Shown here: positions 42,879 to 53,975 of the stretch, piece after piece
Position numbering within the stretch: the first letter of the stretch is position 1
Layout: every line of letters begins with the position of its first letter
DNA from: Cafeteria roenbergensis
Lineage: Eukaryota; Sar; Bigyra; Bicosoecida; Cafeteriaceae
DNA length: 64,000 nt
Direction of reading: 5' to 3'
Assembly (NCBI GenBank): GCA_008330645.1
Contig: VLTN01000004.1
Span: 372,001-436,000 of the forward strand
Made by a program: the position numbers and the translations under genes
The notes under the pieces: model-generated
Databases searched by the model: none
The model's input: only the letters and a program-made list of their open reading frames with translations
Told to the model about the DNA's origin: nothing

Positions 42879-45088
42879 ATGTTGCCCTCGGTCGCACAGC
42901 CGTCGCATGCGTGGCCTGGCGCGAGCCGGAGGGCCAGGGAGCGGGCCGCGGGCAAGACGTCTGCGGAGCGGGCCTTCGAGAGCACCATGCTCTCGATTCT
43001 GCAGGGGAGGTGAGTTCCGGAACCAGAGCGAGGGTGGCGGGAGGGGGGGAATTGGCGATTCCCTCCTGCACCGGAAGGGCGCACGCCAAGCGCGCTCCGT
43101 ATCGCCCCGGCGCCAAGCTGGGCGCTGCGAAAGGCCATTCTAGCACCCATTCCCATGCCGTTGCGCTGCCTGACTGTGCCGCCAAGCGCTTGGGGCGCAG
43201 GAGCCCCGTGCAAGGCGGAGAGGCTGCTTCGCCGTCGGGCCGCAGCTGCGGGAGCGAGCGCTCGGCCGCCTCCTCGCACGCAAACATGCCCAACGCTGCG
43301 TCACCGAGCCGCTCGCCGCCTGTGCGACGGGGCACAGCGTCTTCCGCCGCCCAAGCGACGGTTGGCAAGCGCAGCGGCAGCCGCGACAGCGGCGTGCGCC
43401 CGGGCACCACGCCTGGTGCTCCGGAGCCCGCCGGTGCTGCTCGGGCGCCTCTGCGAGCAGCTTTCGCGTCGCCCGCTCGATCGGGCCCAGAGGGTGGCGC
43501 GGAGGGCCCGTGGCCGTCGCCGCTCACCAAGCGCCTCTCGGACGCTGCGCCCAGCTCGGACGTCGGCCCGTCCGGGTGCAACCCGCCGCGAGGCGGCGAA
43601 GAGGACACGGCGTGGCGGGATCTCGCCATGACGCTGCTGAGGCTCCCCGGCCCGCCGCGTGCACCGGAGTCGGGAGCCCCGCGCGCCTCTTTGGCTGCAG
43701 CAGCGGCGGCGGCAGGACCTGCCTCCAGCGCCCTTTCCAGCCGCGAGCTTCGCGAAGCTCTTGCTGCCAGGGTTTCTCTGCTGCAGTCGCGGCTGGACGA
43801 GGGGGCAGCTTCCGCTGGGAACGGCGCGGAGCCGAGCGCCCGAAGCGTCTCCGAAACCGCCGCTGCTCTGCCAATGACCGGAACTGACAGCGTGAGGGCC
43901 GCCGCTAGGGAAGACGTCGACCGCGCTCTTCGAGAGCACGGAAGCCTTGAAGCAGAAGTTGAGCTGCTGCGAGCGCAGCTTTCCGACGCCCAGCTGCGAC
44001 TCAAGCTCCGCTCCGGCGCGGCGGACATGCGCATGCGTGAAAAGGTCGGAAAGCTGGAGTTGGAAATGGCTTCGCTCCGCGCTGAGCTCGATGGCACGAC
44101 TGCCGAGCTCAACCAGTCGAGTGCCGCCGCCACCGCGGCGCTTGAAGCTCAGCGCGAGGCAGAGCGACAGCGCATCGAGGCCGTTGCCGACGCCGCCGAC
44201 GTTGCAAGGCGGCTGGCATCGCTGGAGGGGCAGCTGCGCGCAGAGCGCGAGGCGCGTGTCACCGCGGAGAACCTGCTTGCCTCGGCGTCGTCGGCTTCGC
44301 ACGAGGCGGAACGAGAGGCGAAGGAGTCTGCCCAGGCGGCGGCTGAGCACCTCGCCAGGGCCACAGCTGGCGAGGACTCGCTGGCTGCGATCCGGGCGCG
44401 ATTGTCCGATGCGGAGGCTCGAAACAGGGAGCTCGAAAGCTCCGTCGCGATTGCCAAGGAGGCGAGCGCAAACGCCGCAAGCCTCCACAGCCAAGAGGCA
44501 ACCGCGCACAGAGCGAGCAAGGCCAGTCTGCTGGCGGCCGAGAACGAGTTGAGGGCTCTCAAGCGGCGCGCCGAGGGGGCCGAGGCCAAGCTCGCGGCTG
44601 CAGAGGGGGCGCTTCGCAAGGCGAGGGGTGACGCTGCAACTCGCGATCGCGAGCTTGGCCGCGCCAAGGAGCAGGCAGCCGAGGCAGAAGCGAGGGCTGA
44701 GTACCTCAGAGCGGGCGCGGCCAGGGAGCGCGATTCCCGCGCCGCGCTGGTTGAGGAAGCCAAGGCAGAGGTGGCAAGGCGAGCGACCGGCCAGGTGCTC
44801 AGGCTCGTCGTCGTGGCGCCCACGGTGCGCGTGCAAGTGCCGCCAGACGGAGACGCCTTGGAGCGGCCGCGCCTGCCGGTGGCCAAGCTGCGGGCCGTGC
44901 TTCGCGAGGAAATTCTCCCGCCGTTTGTCCGCATCTTTGGCCGCCAAGAGACCGCCACCAGCGCCGCCGTGGAGGCTGGCGAGCCATGGCTGAACGCGCT
45001 CGTAGAGGACCTGGAGCGGGGAATCGAGGCGCAGCTGCGCGAAACCTTTGCCGGCGTCGCCACGACGCGCGCGACGCCATCTCCATGA
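42879..45088 (+). CDS. Long coiled-coil protein of unknown function
   Basis: Two exons, 42879-43009 and 43201-45088, with a phase-2 intron (GTGAGT...GCGCAG), give 672 residues. A second acceptor in the same phase, TTCTAG ending at 43143, would add 19 residues; CGCAG is preferred because every other intron here uses it. The N-terminus is basic, and a Ser/Pro/Arg-rich region follows. From about residue 200 to 590 there is near-continuous heptad coiled coil rich in Ala, Glu, Arg and Leu. The last 90 residues are a more compact region with L-R-L-V-V-V-A-P-T-V-R and L-P-P-F-V-R-I-F-G-R. This resembles centrosomal, golgin or tethering proteins in build only. No family recognised. Confidence 0.7.
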
Positions 45089-45628
45089 ACGCCTCCAGGG
45101 CCTGCCTCCGCTCGCATGCGGCTGCGTTGCGCCTCATCGAGGCGGTGTGAATGGCAGTCGCGTGGCGCGTGCCGCGGCATCGTTCGCTCGTGTGTCAGCT
45201 TGAGCTCGTCGGCGGGCGGGTTCGCGCCGCGGCGGCCAATGACACTCAGCGTGCTCGAGCGGAGCGGAACTGCGACCCCCACGCGGCCCTCAGATTCTGC
45301 CCCGGTGCCCGGCCTGCCCTCCTTTGCGCGAAACATTGTGTGCGAGTGGCGAGCGCGTGACTGCGTTGACGCAGCGCTCAGCGCAGGATGCAGCGTCAAA
45401 GGGCAAGCGCGAAATCCGACGGGCCCCAGCCTGGCAAACCCCACGTGTCCTGCTCAGTCGGCCAAACAGCGGCTGCCGCCTCCGCTGCGTTGCTTGTTGG
45501 GGCCACTGGCGAAGGTGCGTGCCGCTGCGTGGGAACCGCGCAAGCCGGGAGAGTGCCGGCAGAGCGGCGTCCACGTGGATTGACGGACAGCCGGGAGGCC
45601 GCGCGCCGCACTCGACCCTGGAGTCAGC
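45089..45628 (+). other. 540-bp spacer upstream of SRP receptor alpha
   Basis: A tandem gap between two + strand genes, mixed composition, no strong A/T island. Short open frames cross it but look like chance frames. It probably holds a 3' UTR plus the SRPRA promoter. Confidence 0.3.
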
Positions 45629-47893
45629 ATGATCGACGAAATCGCGATCGTCTCGGTGGCGGGCGTGATCTTGTGGTCATGGGCCAACCCCGAGCTCTCG
45701 GCGAGCCGCGGCCTGGAGCGCATGATCAATGCGCTGTTCAAGGACGTGCTGCTTCGCGAAGGCCGCTCAAGGGAGGCCCACTACGACACCATGGCATGCC
45801 GCATGAAGTGGAGGCGCAGCGAATCCCGCGGCGTGGTCGTGGTGGCAGCGTACGACAAGGAGCTGGCCAGGTCACACGATTTTTCGTACATCGACAAGGT
45901 TGTGGCCAGCGTCGCCAAGGTGAGCGCGCTCCAGAGCCCGCGCGCGAGGCAGCGCGCGCCTCTGCGAACCGCCTTCCCCGCCCGCCAAGTCAGGTCGCCA
46001 GGCAGCAGCGTTGCCCCGCCCTCGCGCCGTGGTGAGGCTCCGGGAGGGGGCCTTGGTCTCTCAGCGGCGGCGGCCGCCGTGAGCACCGGACGCCGCTCTC
46101 GTCCCCTGGCAAGCGGCACTCTCGGCTCCCCGGCCCGCGCGTCGCTGCCCGCAGACTCTGGAGGACAATGTGACCGACCCCATCGGCGTTTTGACGTGAG
46201 CCATTCGTCCGGGCAACCCTCGAGCAGCGCCGCTGCGGCCTTGCGAGCGCACGCTCGAATGTTCGCTTGCCCCTTGCCTCGGCTCCTGGCTTTCCTGGGC
46301 GCTCGCAGCGAAAGCCTCAGCTTTGACCGGCAGTGGGGGGTCATCCAAAGCAAGCTGGAGGCCCTGACCGGGGCGCCGCGCTCCCAGCCAGCCGCGACGT
46401 CCCGCGAGGCCTCAGCGGCGAGCCCGGCCGGGGCTGCGGCTGGCGACGACGCCAGCTACGAGGAGGAGGATGGCGAAGGCGGCCTCCGGGCGTCGGCGAC
46501 GTCGCCCAGGTCCCCGTTGGTGGGCATGTCCGACCCTGCGTTCGAGGGCCTCAGCGCGGCCGAGCGCATCGCGCTGAAGCGTGCCCAGAAGAAGAAGCAG
46601 GGGACGTCGCGCTTCGAGGGCAAGGTGGTGCCGGGAAAGGGCGGCAAGGCCACGGGCAAGGGCAAGGATGGCGCCGTGGACGCGCGCGGCAAGGCCCTCG
46701 GCGGCAAGGCGCTGCGCGGGCCGGCAGGGGGGTCGGGCAAGCTCAGCGCTGCGGCCGCGGCTGCCCTCAACTACGGGCCCGCCGAGGACGACAGTGCGGC
46801 GGCGGGGCCCAAGGCCGAGTTCGGCAAGGGGGACGTCGACTTGCGCGTGTCGTGGGTGGACGAGGAGGACACGGACGACGAGGACGAGGGCGCCTCCTCC
46901 GCGGGCTCCTGGTTCCGCGGCACGGCATTTGGCCGCGCGCTCTCGGTCTTCAGCGGCGGTCACACGCTCACCGCGTCGGACCTGTCCAGCGTCGGGGAGG
47001 AGCTCCAGGAGCACTTGCGGACCAAGAACGTGACGGGCCCCGTTGCGGAGGGCATCGTCAACGCTGTGCTGGAGAAGCTCGTCGGCACTCGGGCCGGGGC
47101 CTTTGACTCCATGCTCGACGTGGTCCGGTCGGCCCTGCGCACTAGCATCCACCGCCTCCTCACGCCCCGCACGCACATCGACCCAATCTCCGACGCGCGG
47201 GCCAACGCGGAGCGCGCCCACGGGGCGGCCGGGGGCGCAGCTGGGGCCGCGGCGTCCGGCTTCCGCCCCTACGTGATCGTGTTCACCGGCATCAACGGCG
47301 TGGGCAAGTCCACCTCCCTGTCCAAGGTCATCTACCACCTCAAGGACAGCGGCCTCAAGCCCATGGTGGCGGCGTGCGACACGTTCCGCTCCGGCGCCGT
47401 GGAGCAGCTGCGCCGCCACACGGACGCGCTGGAGGTGCCCCTCTTCCAGCAGGGATACAGCAAGGAGCCCGCGCTCGTGGCCCGCGCCGCCATCGCCGAG
47501 GCCACCAAGACCGGCTGCGACGTCGTCTGCGTCGACACTGCAGGCCGCATGCAGAGCAACCGCAAGCTCATGCAGGAGCTCGCCAGCCTCGTCGCCAGCA
47601 ACCGCCCCGACCTCGTGCTCTTCGTCGGCGAGGCCCTGGCCGGCAGCGACAGCGTGGACCAGCTTAAGGAGTTCAACCGCTCGCTGGTCGGCCTCGCGCC
47701 GGAGGGCACCAGCCCCCGCGGCGTCGACGGCATCTTCCTCACCAAGTGCGACACCATCGACGACAAGATCGGAGCCGCAGTGTCCATGGTGCACGAGACC
47801 TCCATTCCCATCGTGTTCATGGGGACGGGGCAGCGGTACACGGACATGAAGCGCCTCAACGTGGACTTTGTCGTTCAGTCGCTCATGCGGTGA
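45629..47893 (+). CDS. SRPRA: Signal recognition particle receptor subunit alpha
   Basis: Proposed exons 45629-45919, 46155-46195 and 46309-47893 give 638 residues, the same length as human SRPRA. Exon 1 encodes the start of the SRX longin domain (M-I-D-E-I-A-I-V-S-V-A-G-V-I-L-W), which docks on the beta subunit. The 41-nt middle exon supplies L-E-D-N-V-T-D-P and leads into F-D-R-Q-W, matching the family's Y-D-P...F-D pattern. All introns have GTGAGC donors and CGCAG acceptors; a second acceptor at 46320 is also in phase. The linker is basic and glycine-rich. The NG GTPase domain is intact: G-I-N-G-V-G-K-S-T (P-loop), D-T-F-R-S-G-A, D-T-A-G-R-M-Q and T-K-C-D. It receives ribosome-nascent chain complexes at the ER membrane. 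Confidence 0.96.
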   Translation: MIDEIAIVSVAGVILWSWANPELSASRGLERMINALFKDVLLREGRSREAHYDTMACRMKWRRSESRGVVVVAAYDKELARSHDFSYIDKVVASVAKVSALQSPRARQRAPLRTAFPARQVRSPGSSVAPPSRRGEAPGGGLGLSAAAAAVSTGRRSRPLASGTLGSPARASLPADSGGQCDRPHRRFDVSHSSGQPSSSAAAALRAHARMFACPLPRLLAFLGARSESLSFDRQWGVIQSKLEALTGAPRSQPAATSREASAASPAGAAAGDDASYEEEDGEGGLRASATSPRSPLVGMSDPAFEGLSAAERIALKRAQKKKQGTSRFEGKVVPGKGGKATGKGKDGAVDARGKALGGKALRGPAGGSGKLSAAAAAALNYGPAEDDSAAAGPKAEFGKGDVDLRVSWVDEEDTDDEDEGASSAGSWFRGTAFGRALSVFSGGHTLTASDLSSVGEELQEHLRTKNVTGPVAEGIVNAVLEKLVGTRAGAFDSMLDVVRSALRTSIHRLLTPRTHIDPISDARANAERAHGAAGGAAGAAASGFRPYVIVFTGINGVGKSTSLSKVIYHLKDSGLKPMVAACDTFRSGAVEQLRRHTDALEVPLFQQGYSKEPALVARAAIAEATKTGCDVVCVDTAGRMQSNRKLMQELASLVASNRPDLVLFVGEALAGSDSVDQLKEFNRSLVGLAPEGTSPRGVDGIFLTKCDTIDDKIGAAVSMVHETSIPIVFMGTGQRYTDMKRLNVDFVVQSLMR

Positions 47894-48210
47894 GCGAGAG
47901 CCGGTGGCTGGCCAGGCGCCCCGCGACGAGTGGGCGACCGCGACTGCGGCTGCGACGGCGGCTGCGCGTGTGTGTGTGCGTGCGTGCGAGCCGGCGCTGC
48001 CTGGCACTATTGCGATGAAATCGGTGCATCGGTTCGACACCTTGGCGCAGGGGCACCGAGCGCGCGCAGGCGCAGCTCCGAGGCGCAAATCTTGAAATGC
48101 ACAGGTCCACGCTGCGCAGCGCCCCTCGCCTTGGGGGCGACGCCAGGCCGTTTGGTTGCAAGCAGGCGACGGCGCTTGTGGGGGGGGGGAGGGCACGTGA
48201 CCTCCGCCGC
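47894..48210. other. 317-bp convergent spacer, SRPRA / GH127
   Basis: GCGTGTGTGTGTGCGTGCGTGCG (47966-47988) lies 75 bp past the SRPRA stop and looks like a 3'-end element. A GGTTCGA-containing stretch near 48030 was checked as a tRNA T-arm and lacks the rest of a tRNA. A G-run at 48180-48189 is close to the GH127 stop. Confidence 0.4.
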
Positions 48211-50768
48211 TCAGGGACGAGTCCAGGGAAGGGCTCCGATGCGCAGGTTGGTCGCGGCGTAGGGCACAAGGGACACCTGCTCGGGCTGACCGCACGGCCA
48301 CGCGCTGCCGCGCAGAGCGGCCAGGTCGTCCCCCTCGCACACGAGTGGCGAGGGCGGCGGCGGAGCAGACGAGTTGAGCTCGAGCCCCCAGGTGGGCAGC
48401 GACCGGACCGTCGCTGCAATCGACAGGGGCATTGTGTCCGGGGCCCATGGCTGCACGCCCGGCACGGGCCCGCGGCTGGAGAAGCGAAGGCTCTGCTCGG
48501 GCTGGGACTCGTCCACCTGCAGCGCGAACTGCCAGCCGCTCGCGTTCTGGAATGCCATGTCGGTTGAGTTGCCGTAGTAGCGGTTGAGCACGCGCACGGA
48601 CTCCTTGATCGGCAGGGCGTACATGAGCGCGCCCCGATAGACAGAGGCCGCGCCGTTGAACCCGGTCTCGATCGCGATGCGGGGGCGGGTGGCAAGCTCC
48701 ACCGTGACTTCTCCGGCTGCGCCGGCGGGCACGACGAGCATTGCGCCGGCCGGGGGCGGGCCCTGAGGCGCCCCGCCGTCCACGGTGTACCGTGCGTCCG
48801 CGGCCCACGTGGGGATCCGAATGTGCAGCGGCATGCCGGCGGGGGCCCCGGTGACCGAGATGGTGACGTTGTCGGAGAACGGGAAGCTTCCTGACACGTT
48901 CACCACCACGTTGCCAGGAGCGCCCCGGACGGGGGGCAGGAAGGGAGCAGGGCCGACTCGGCCGCCGCGCCAGTGCGACAGCAGCTCGGCGGAGATCTCG
49001 GCGGCAAGCGGCGTGAGCTGGGCAACCGCCACTCCGCCGTCGGCTGTGCCGAAGATGGCGCGGTTCACGAACTTGGGGAGGCCCTGGGGTCCGTTGGCCG
49101 TGCAGCACCTGCGAAGCGGGGTCAGGGCGGCGAGCAGGTGGAGGCGCTGGCGCGGCAGCGGGGCGGCCAGGGTGGGCGCCGACGACGTCGAGCGCGCGCG
49201 CGCCTCCTCACGGCCGCGCCAGCTCTCACCCGTAATTTGGAGCAAGTCCAAAAAGAATGGCGTCTGGCCCGTCGGTCGCCCACACGTGCACCGATTCGAT
49301 GTCAGCGGCGCGCTGGTTGGTCTGCTGCAGGTACTGGTGCGCCCACATTGAGGGCGTGAGCTCGCCGTTGAGAGCGTTGAGCACGATTCGCTCGGCGCGG
49401 TCCGCAAACCCGACGTCGCCGAGGATGCGGAACAGCTCCGACATGCTGAACGCCGTCTCGACCACAGTGCACAGCTCCGTGCCGCGCGACGGCATGCTGC
49501 CCCCCAGGTGCTCGTCGGACCCGAACACGCCATGCGGCAGCCCGTGGTAGCGGAACACGTTCGCCTGGCCGAGCCGGGCAGCGTCCGCGTCGAGCGGATC
49601 GCGGGAGTGGCGGTACTTGACGGCACCGCTCTTGAGCGCCTGGCCGACGTTGACGCCGTGGTTGAGCAACGTGGCTTGCGACGGCGGAACCGGGCCGTGC
49701 GGCAGGTTCTGCGTGAAGTACGTTTCCCAGTCAAACCCCTGCGTCCTCAGCAGCTCCGCGGTGTCCCACAGGGCCTGGCCGTTGCCGCGGGGGTCGTGCT
49801 CGAGGAGCCACTGCACCGCGAGCATGCCGTCCATGAAGCGCGCCCCCGACCACGAGTCGCCAAGCGGCACGGCGTACATTCGCATCTGCATGGCGCGCAC
49901 GTGCGCGTGGGTGGCGTTGAGGACCCGGTCGGCTGCAGAGGGGTTGAACTGCGCGTACTGGATGAGCGCGAGCATTAGCGGGAACCGCGCCCAGTAGGCG
50001 TCTCCGCCCAGAGACGAGTCGTCGGGGCCAAGCCACCCGTCGGGCTGCTGCCGCGCCAGGATCGCGTCGACGTAGTCGTCCACGACGCCCATCATCGTCG
50101 AGTCCTCGAGGAGGTACGCCACCGCGATCATGCCGTTGAGCCAGTACGGCGTGCGCTCGTGCAGCCCGCCGTCGGCAGTGCCCCCGATCCATGTGGAGTT
50201 CTCGATGTCGGCCCAAAAGTCCTGCAAGTGGCCGAAGAGGCCCTGCCGCTGCGTCTCCAGCCAGTCGCGCATCCACCCGTGGGGGCGCAAGGAGCCCAGC
50301 GGGAGCTCCAGGAACGCCGGCTCCGCAAGCTGCGCGATCAAGGCAGCGCACCGCAACAGCAAACGCCGCCACGCCCGCTGACCTCGTGCCGCCTTCCGCA
50401 ACCGCGCACAGAAGCGCCACGGCGCAAAGGGGCAACAGCACCGCGCAGCCTCGGCTCGTAGCCGGCGGCGGGCGGCCACTCACGGAGGTGTTCATGACGC
50501 CTGACACGAACGACGCGTCTTGGTTCGAGGGCATCACCGTGTTCTTGAGCCAGCACTGCGTCGCCCCCGGGTCGGACACCCAGGCCACGCAGTCTGGCGC
50601 GGCTGCGCAGAGGGACTGGCAGCCTGCGGGCGAGGTCGCCGTGACGGGCATGCCGGGCATGTCGCCGTATTTGCGGTTGACTCCGGGGTCGCCGACCGTC
50701 GCCAGCGCAACGCCGCAAGCGCTGGCCAAGACGGCCAGGGCCCCAACACGCGAGGCAGGCTGTCTCAT
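48211..50768 (-). CDS. Secreted apple-domain GH127-type beta-L-arabinofuranosidase
   Basis: Three exons on the minus strand: 50768-50484, 50329-49230 and 49108-48211, 760 residues. Introns of 154 and 121 bp have GTGAGT/GTGAGA donors and GCGCAG/TCGCAG acceptors, and the second restores A-P-N-Y-G-C-C-T-A-N. Residues 1-23 form a signal peptide. Residues about 43-80 are a PAN/apple-like module (C-Q-S-L-C-A-A-A-P-D-C-V-A-W...C-W-L-K-N), normally a carbohydrate or protein binder. The GH127 (former DUF1680) alpha/alpha barrel follows. E380-L-C382 and C463-C464 correspond to the Glu, Cys and Cys-Cys zinc cluster of HypBA1, whose nucleophile is a Cys; spacing is close (81 against 77). It should release L-arabinofuranose from glycoprotein or polysaccharide outside the cell. 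Confidence 0.92.
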
Positions 50769-50965
50769 TCGGGTGGACGGGGCGTGCGGGCTTCGCCACG
50801 CGCAGCCTCGGTGTGTGTGTGGGTGGGAGAGCGGAAGCGGAGCAAGCTCGCGGGAGGCGCCCTGCAAGTGCAGCCCAAACGCTCGACGTTGGCGGCGCGC
50901 GTCGAGCTCCACGCAGACTGCGGCACACCCCACGGGAGGGCCGACAGCGTGTCCTGCCTGGGGTC

Positions 50966-53900
50966 TCAGAGGCGGTTCACGGGCGGGATGCCGATAACCT
51001 CCATGGCGGTCTTGACAGCAGCGACGGTTGCCGCCACGATCGCCACGCGCGAGGCGAAGTTCTCGTCGCCGATGACGCGGCAGTCGCGCTGGAACTCGGC
51101 GTAGTACGTGGAGGTCTCGTACAGCCACTTGCAGAGCACGTGGGGGTTGAGCGAGTCCTCCGCCTCGGCGACGGCGTCGGCCCAGGAGGCGAGCTGGAAC
51201 AGCAGCTTGTGCTCCGAGGGGTGGGTGATGGTGATGGCAGCCGCGGCGACGGCACCGTCGACGTCGTGGCCCTTCTCCGCTGCCTTGCGGAGGATGGAGT
51301 GCATGCGCGCGAACTGGTACTGGAGGTACACGGCGGTGTCGCCGTCCGACGACAGCATCCGGTCGTAGTTGAAGATGTAGTCGGAGAGGCGGTTCTGCTT
51401 GAGGTCGAAGTACTTGACCGCGCCGTAGCCCATGCCCTCGGCCGTGGCCTCGATCTCGGCCGCGTCCGTGATCACGGAAGCAGACGCCGCCGCGGCGTGG
51501 CCGGGGGTGGAGTCATCGGCCGCGGCCGCCTCTGCGCCCTCCTTGCGGTCCTGGAGGCGCTCAATCATGATGGCCTTGGCCTGGTCGAGAAGGTCCACGA
51601 GGCGCACGGTCTCGCCGGAGCGGGTGCGGAAGCGCTTCTTGTCCTCGCCGCACACGATGCCGAAGCTGACGTGGTCAATGCGGTGCTTGGCGGGGTCGGC
51701 CCAGCCAGCCACCTCGGCGGCCTTGAAGGTGAGGCGGAGGTGGAGAGCCTGCCCGGCGTCGATGACGTACACCAGCCAGTCCGCCTTGAGGTCCTGGATG
51801 CGGTAGCGGATGGCGGCGAGGTCCGTGGAGTCGTAGCCGTAGCCGCCATCAGACTTGCGCACCATGAGTGGCACCTTCTCGCCCTCGATGAACATGAGGA
51901 GGGCGCCCTCGTCCTCCGTGAGCAGGCCCTTGCTGCTGAGCTCCTCGATGGTGCTGGGGATGAGGGGGTTGTAGAAGGACTCGCCGCAGAGGTAGAGGCC
52001 GGGGTGCACGCCGAGGCGCCTGCGGGGAGGGGGGAGGTGGGGCGCGCGCAGGCGGACAGAACGTCGTGTGGCAGAGCAACGGAGAGACTTTGCGGCCAGC
52101 AGGCGGGCGCCACGGAGCGCGAACGGGGCAGCAGGCAGGCAGAGAGTCGGGTGGCAGCGGGGCCCCAGCCCCCCGCCATCACTTCCTCGGGCACGGCCGC
52201 TGGGCCCGGACTCTGCCGGGCCCCGGCACGGTCGCAGCTCACTTGTAGACGTCGTTGAACATTGCGGCGGAGACCTCCACCATGGTGCGCCAGAGGCGAA
52301 GGTTGACCTCGTCGCCGGCCTGCAGGGCCACCACCTCCTTGTAGGCGCGCTGCTTGAACTCGGGGTCGGACTTGTCGTCGAAGCGGACCTTGGCCTCCTT
52401 GTAGAGCACGGTGAGGTTGGAGATGTCGGGCGTGCGAGTCTCGTAGTCGGGGAAGGTGTCCTTGAGGTGGGCGAGGAGCATGCCGAACTGGGTGCCCCAG
52501 TCGCCGACGTGGTTGATGCGGCTGATGCGGTGGCCGGCGTACTCGAGGATGCGGCTGATGGCGTCGCCGATGATGGTGGAGCGGAGGTGGCCGACGTGCA
52601 TGTCCTTGGCGATGTTGGGAGAGGAGTAGTCGATGGCGACGTGGCGGGGGCGGCGCGGCGGCGCCTGCAGGCCCTCCTTGAGGATGGAGGCGCAGCGGCT
52701 GGTGAGCAGGCCGTCGTTCACGAAGATGTTGATGAAGCCGGGGCCGGCGACCTCGGTGCGGGCGATCATGCCGTTGGGGGGCAGCGCGGCGGCGATGGCG
52801 ACGCCGACGTCGCGCGGGGAGCGCACTCCGGCCGGCAGCTGGCCAGCGCGGCTGAGGGCGCTGTAGGCGCTCATCGCGTTGTCGCACTGCGCGTCGTGCG
52901 GGAACTTGGGGCCCCCGGGCAGGCGCACGACGGGGCGCGCGGCCTCGGGGCTGATGTCGCGCAGCGAGGGGAAGGCCGTGTTGACGGCCACGCCGAAGGC
53001 GTCGCGCAGCGCGCTGAGGAGCTCATCGCGGGCCTGGGGGATGCGGATGGCGGCCGAGGCGGACACGGCCGCGGCGGCAACCACGGCCTCGTCGGAGGCC
53101 AGCGCCTTGGCGACTGCGGGGCTGGCGACGACCTTGGCAGTCCAGTCGCGGGCGGCGGGGGCCACGTCATCGGGGAAGACGCCGGCCTTGAACGGGGCCT
53201 GGGCGGAGAGGGCGAGGCAGGCCGTCGTGGCGGACACCTTGTCGGGGGTGGAAGCGATGATGCGGTCCAGGCCGGCGAGGAAGGCGCGGGCGGCGCTGGC
53301 GATGTCGGCGGCGAGGCGGGTCTCGACGGGCGCGGCGCCCTTCTTGCCCTTCTTGCCGCCCTTGCCCTTGCCCTTGCCCTTGCCCTCCGCCTCGGCGGCG
53401 GGCTCGGCGGCCGCCTCCGCGGCGGGCTCTGCGGCGGCGGCAGCCGCGGCAGCGGAAGCGGCGGCCGCCTCGGCCTCCGCGCGCTTCAAGTCGGCGTTGA
53501 TCATATCGGAAGTGAGGGGCAGCGCAGAGCGTGCGCGGGCCGCGGTGTTGGCCAAGACCGCGGAGGCGGGGCCAAACACGTTGGCGTCCCACTCGAGCAG
53601 GTCGTCGGCCGCGGCGGAAAGCTCGCCGGCGGACTGCTCGGTGAGGAAGCGAACGATGGGCTGAGCGCCGCAAACAAGCGGGGCACCCGCAGCGGAGGCG
53701 GAGGCATCGAGGACGACATTGGCGCCAAGGAGGTTCATCTCTGCGGGACAGCGCGGCGTGGGGCGAGAATCGTCGTGCACGGCTTGGGCCTCGAAACGCT
53801 CGCACCTTGCAAGCGCCGCGCTACGGGCCGGATCCGCCCGCCGGCGCGAGCGGGAAGGCTCACCGTAGCTCATGGGGAGCACCTTGAGCGCAGTCGAGCT

Positions 53901-53975
53901 GAGATCGGCGACGGCGAGGCACTTGAGCGCGTCGACGCGGCCGTCGCTGCCAACGAAGAGGCGCATGCTGCTCAT
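50966..53975 (-). CDS. RARS1: Arginyl-tRNA synthetase, eukaryotic cytosolic type
   Basis: Exons 53975-53864, 53740-52243 and 52019-50966 on the minus strand give 887 residues. An upstream in-frame ATG at 54053 would add 26 residues rich in Arg, Ser and Ala with no acidic residue, resembling a mitochondrial presequence. Residues 1-90 look like a GST N-terminal fold (M-R-L-F-V-G...L-V-C-G-A-Q-P-I-V-R-F-L). A G-K-G-K-rich basic linker follows, then the ArgRS N-terminal domain. The HIGH motif is H419-V-G-H422 in N-I-A-K-D-M-H-V-G-H. K-R-F-R-T-R-S-G-E-T-V-R replaces KMSKS, as in human cytosolic ArgRS. The first intron (123 bp) is in frame and stop-free but has GTGAGC and CCGCAG ends; the second (223 bp) is required to continue V-Y-K into R-L-G-V-H-P-G. 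Charges tRNA-Arg. Confidence 0.95.

Noticed and set aside
43010-43143. Intron of the coiled-coil gene ending at TTCTAG
   Set aside because: It is in phase, but a CGCAG acceptor at 43200 is also in phase and matches every other intron here. Kept only as an alternative.
48005-48060. GGTTCGA sequence resembling a tRNA T-arm
   Set aside because: No matching acceptor stem, D-arm or A-box at the right distance.
50813-52258. 481-codon plus-strand frame
   Set aside because: It is antisense to arginyl-tRNA synthetase, whose family match is certain.
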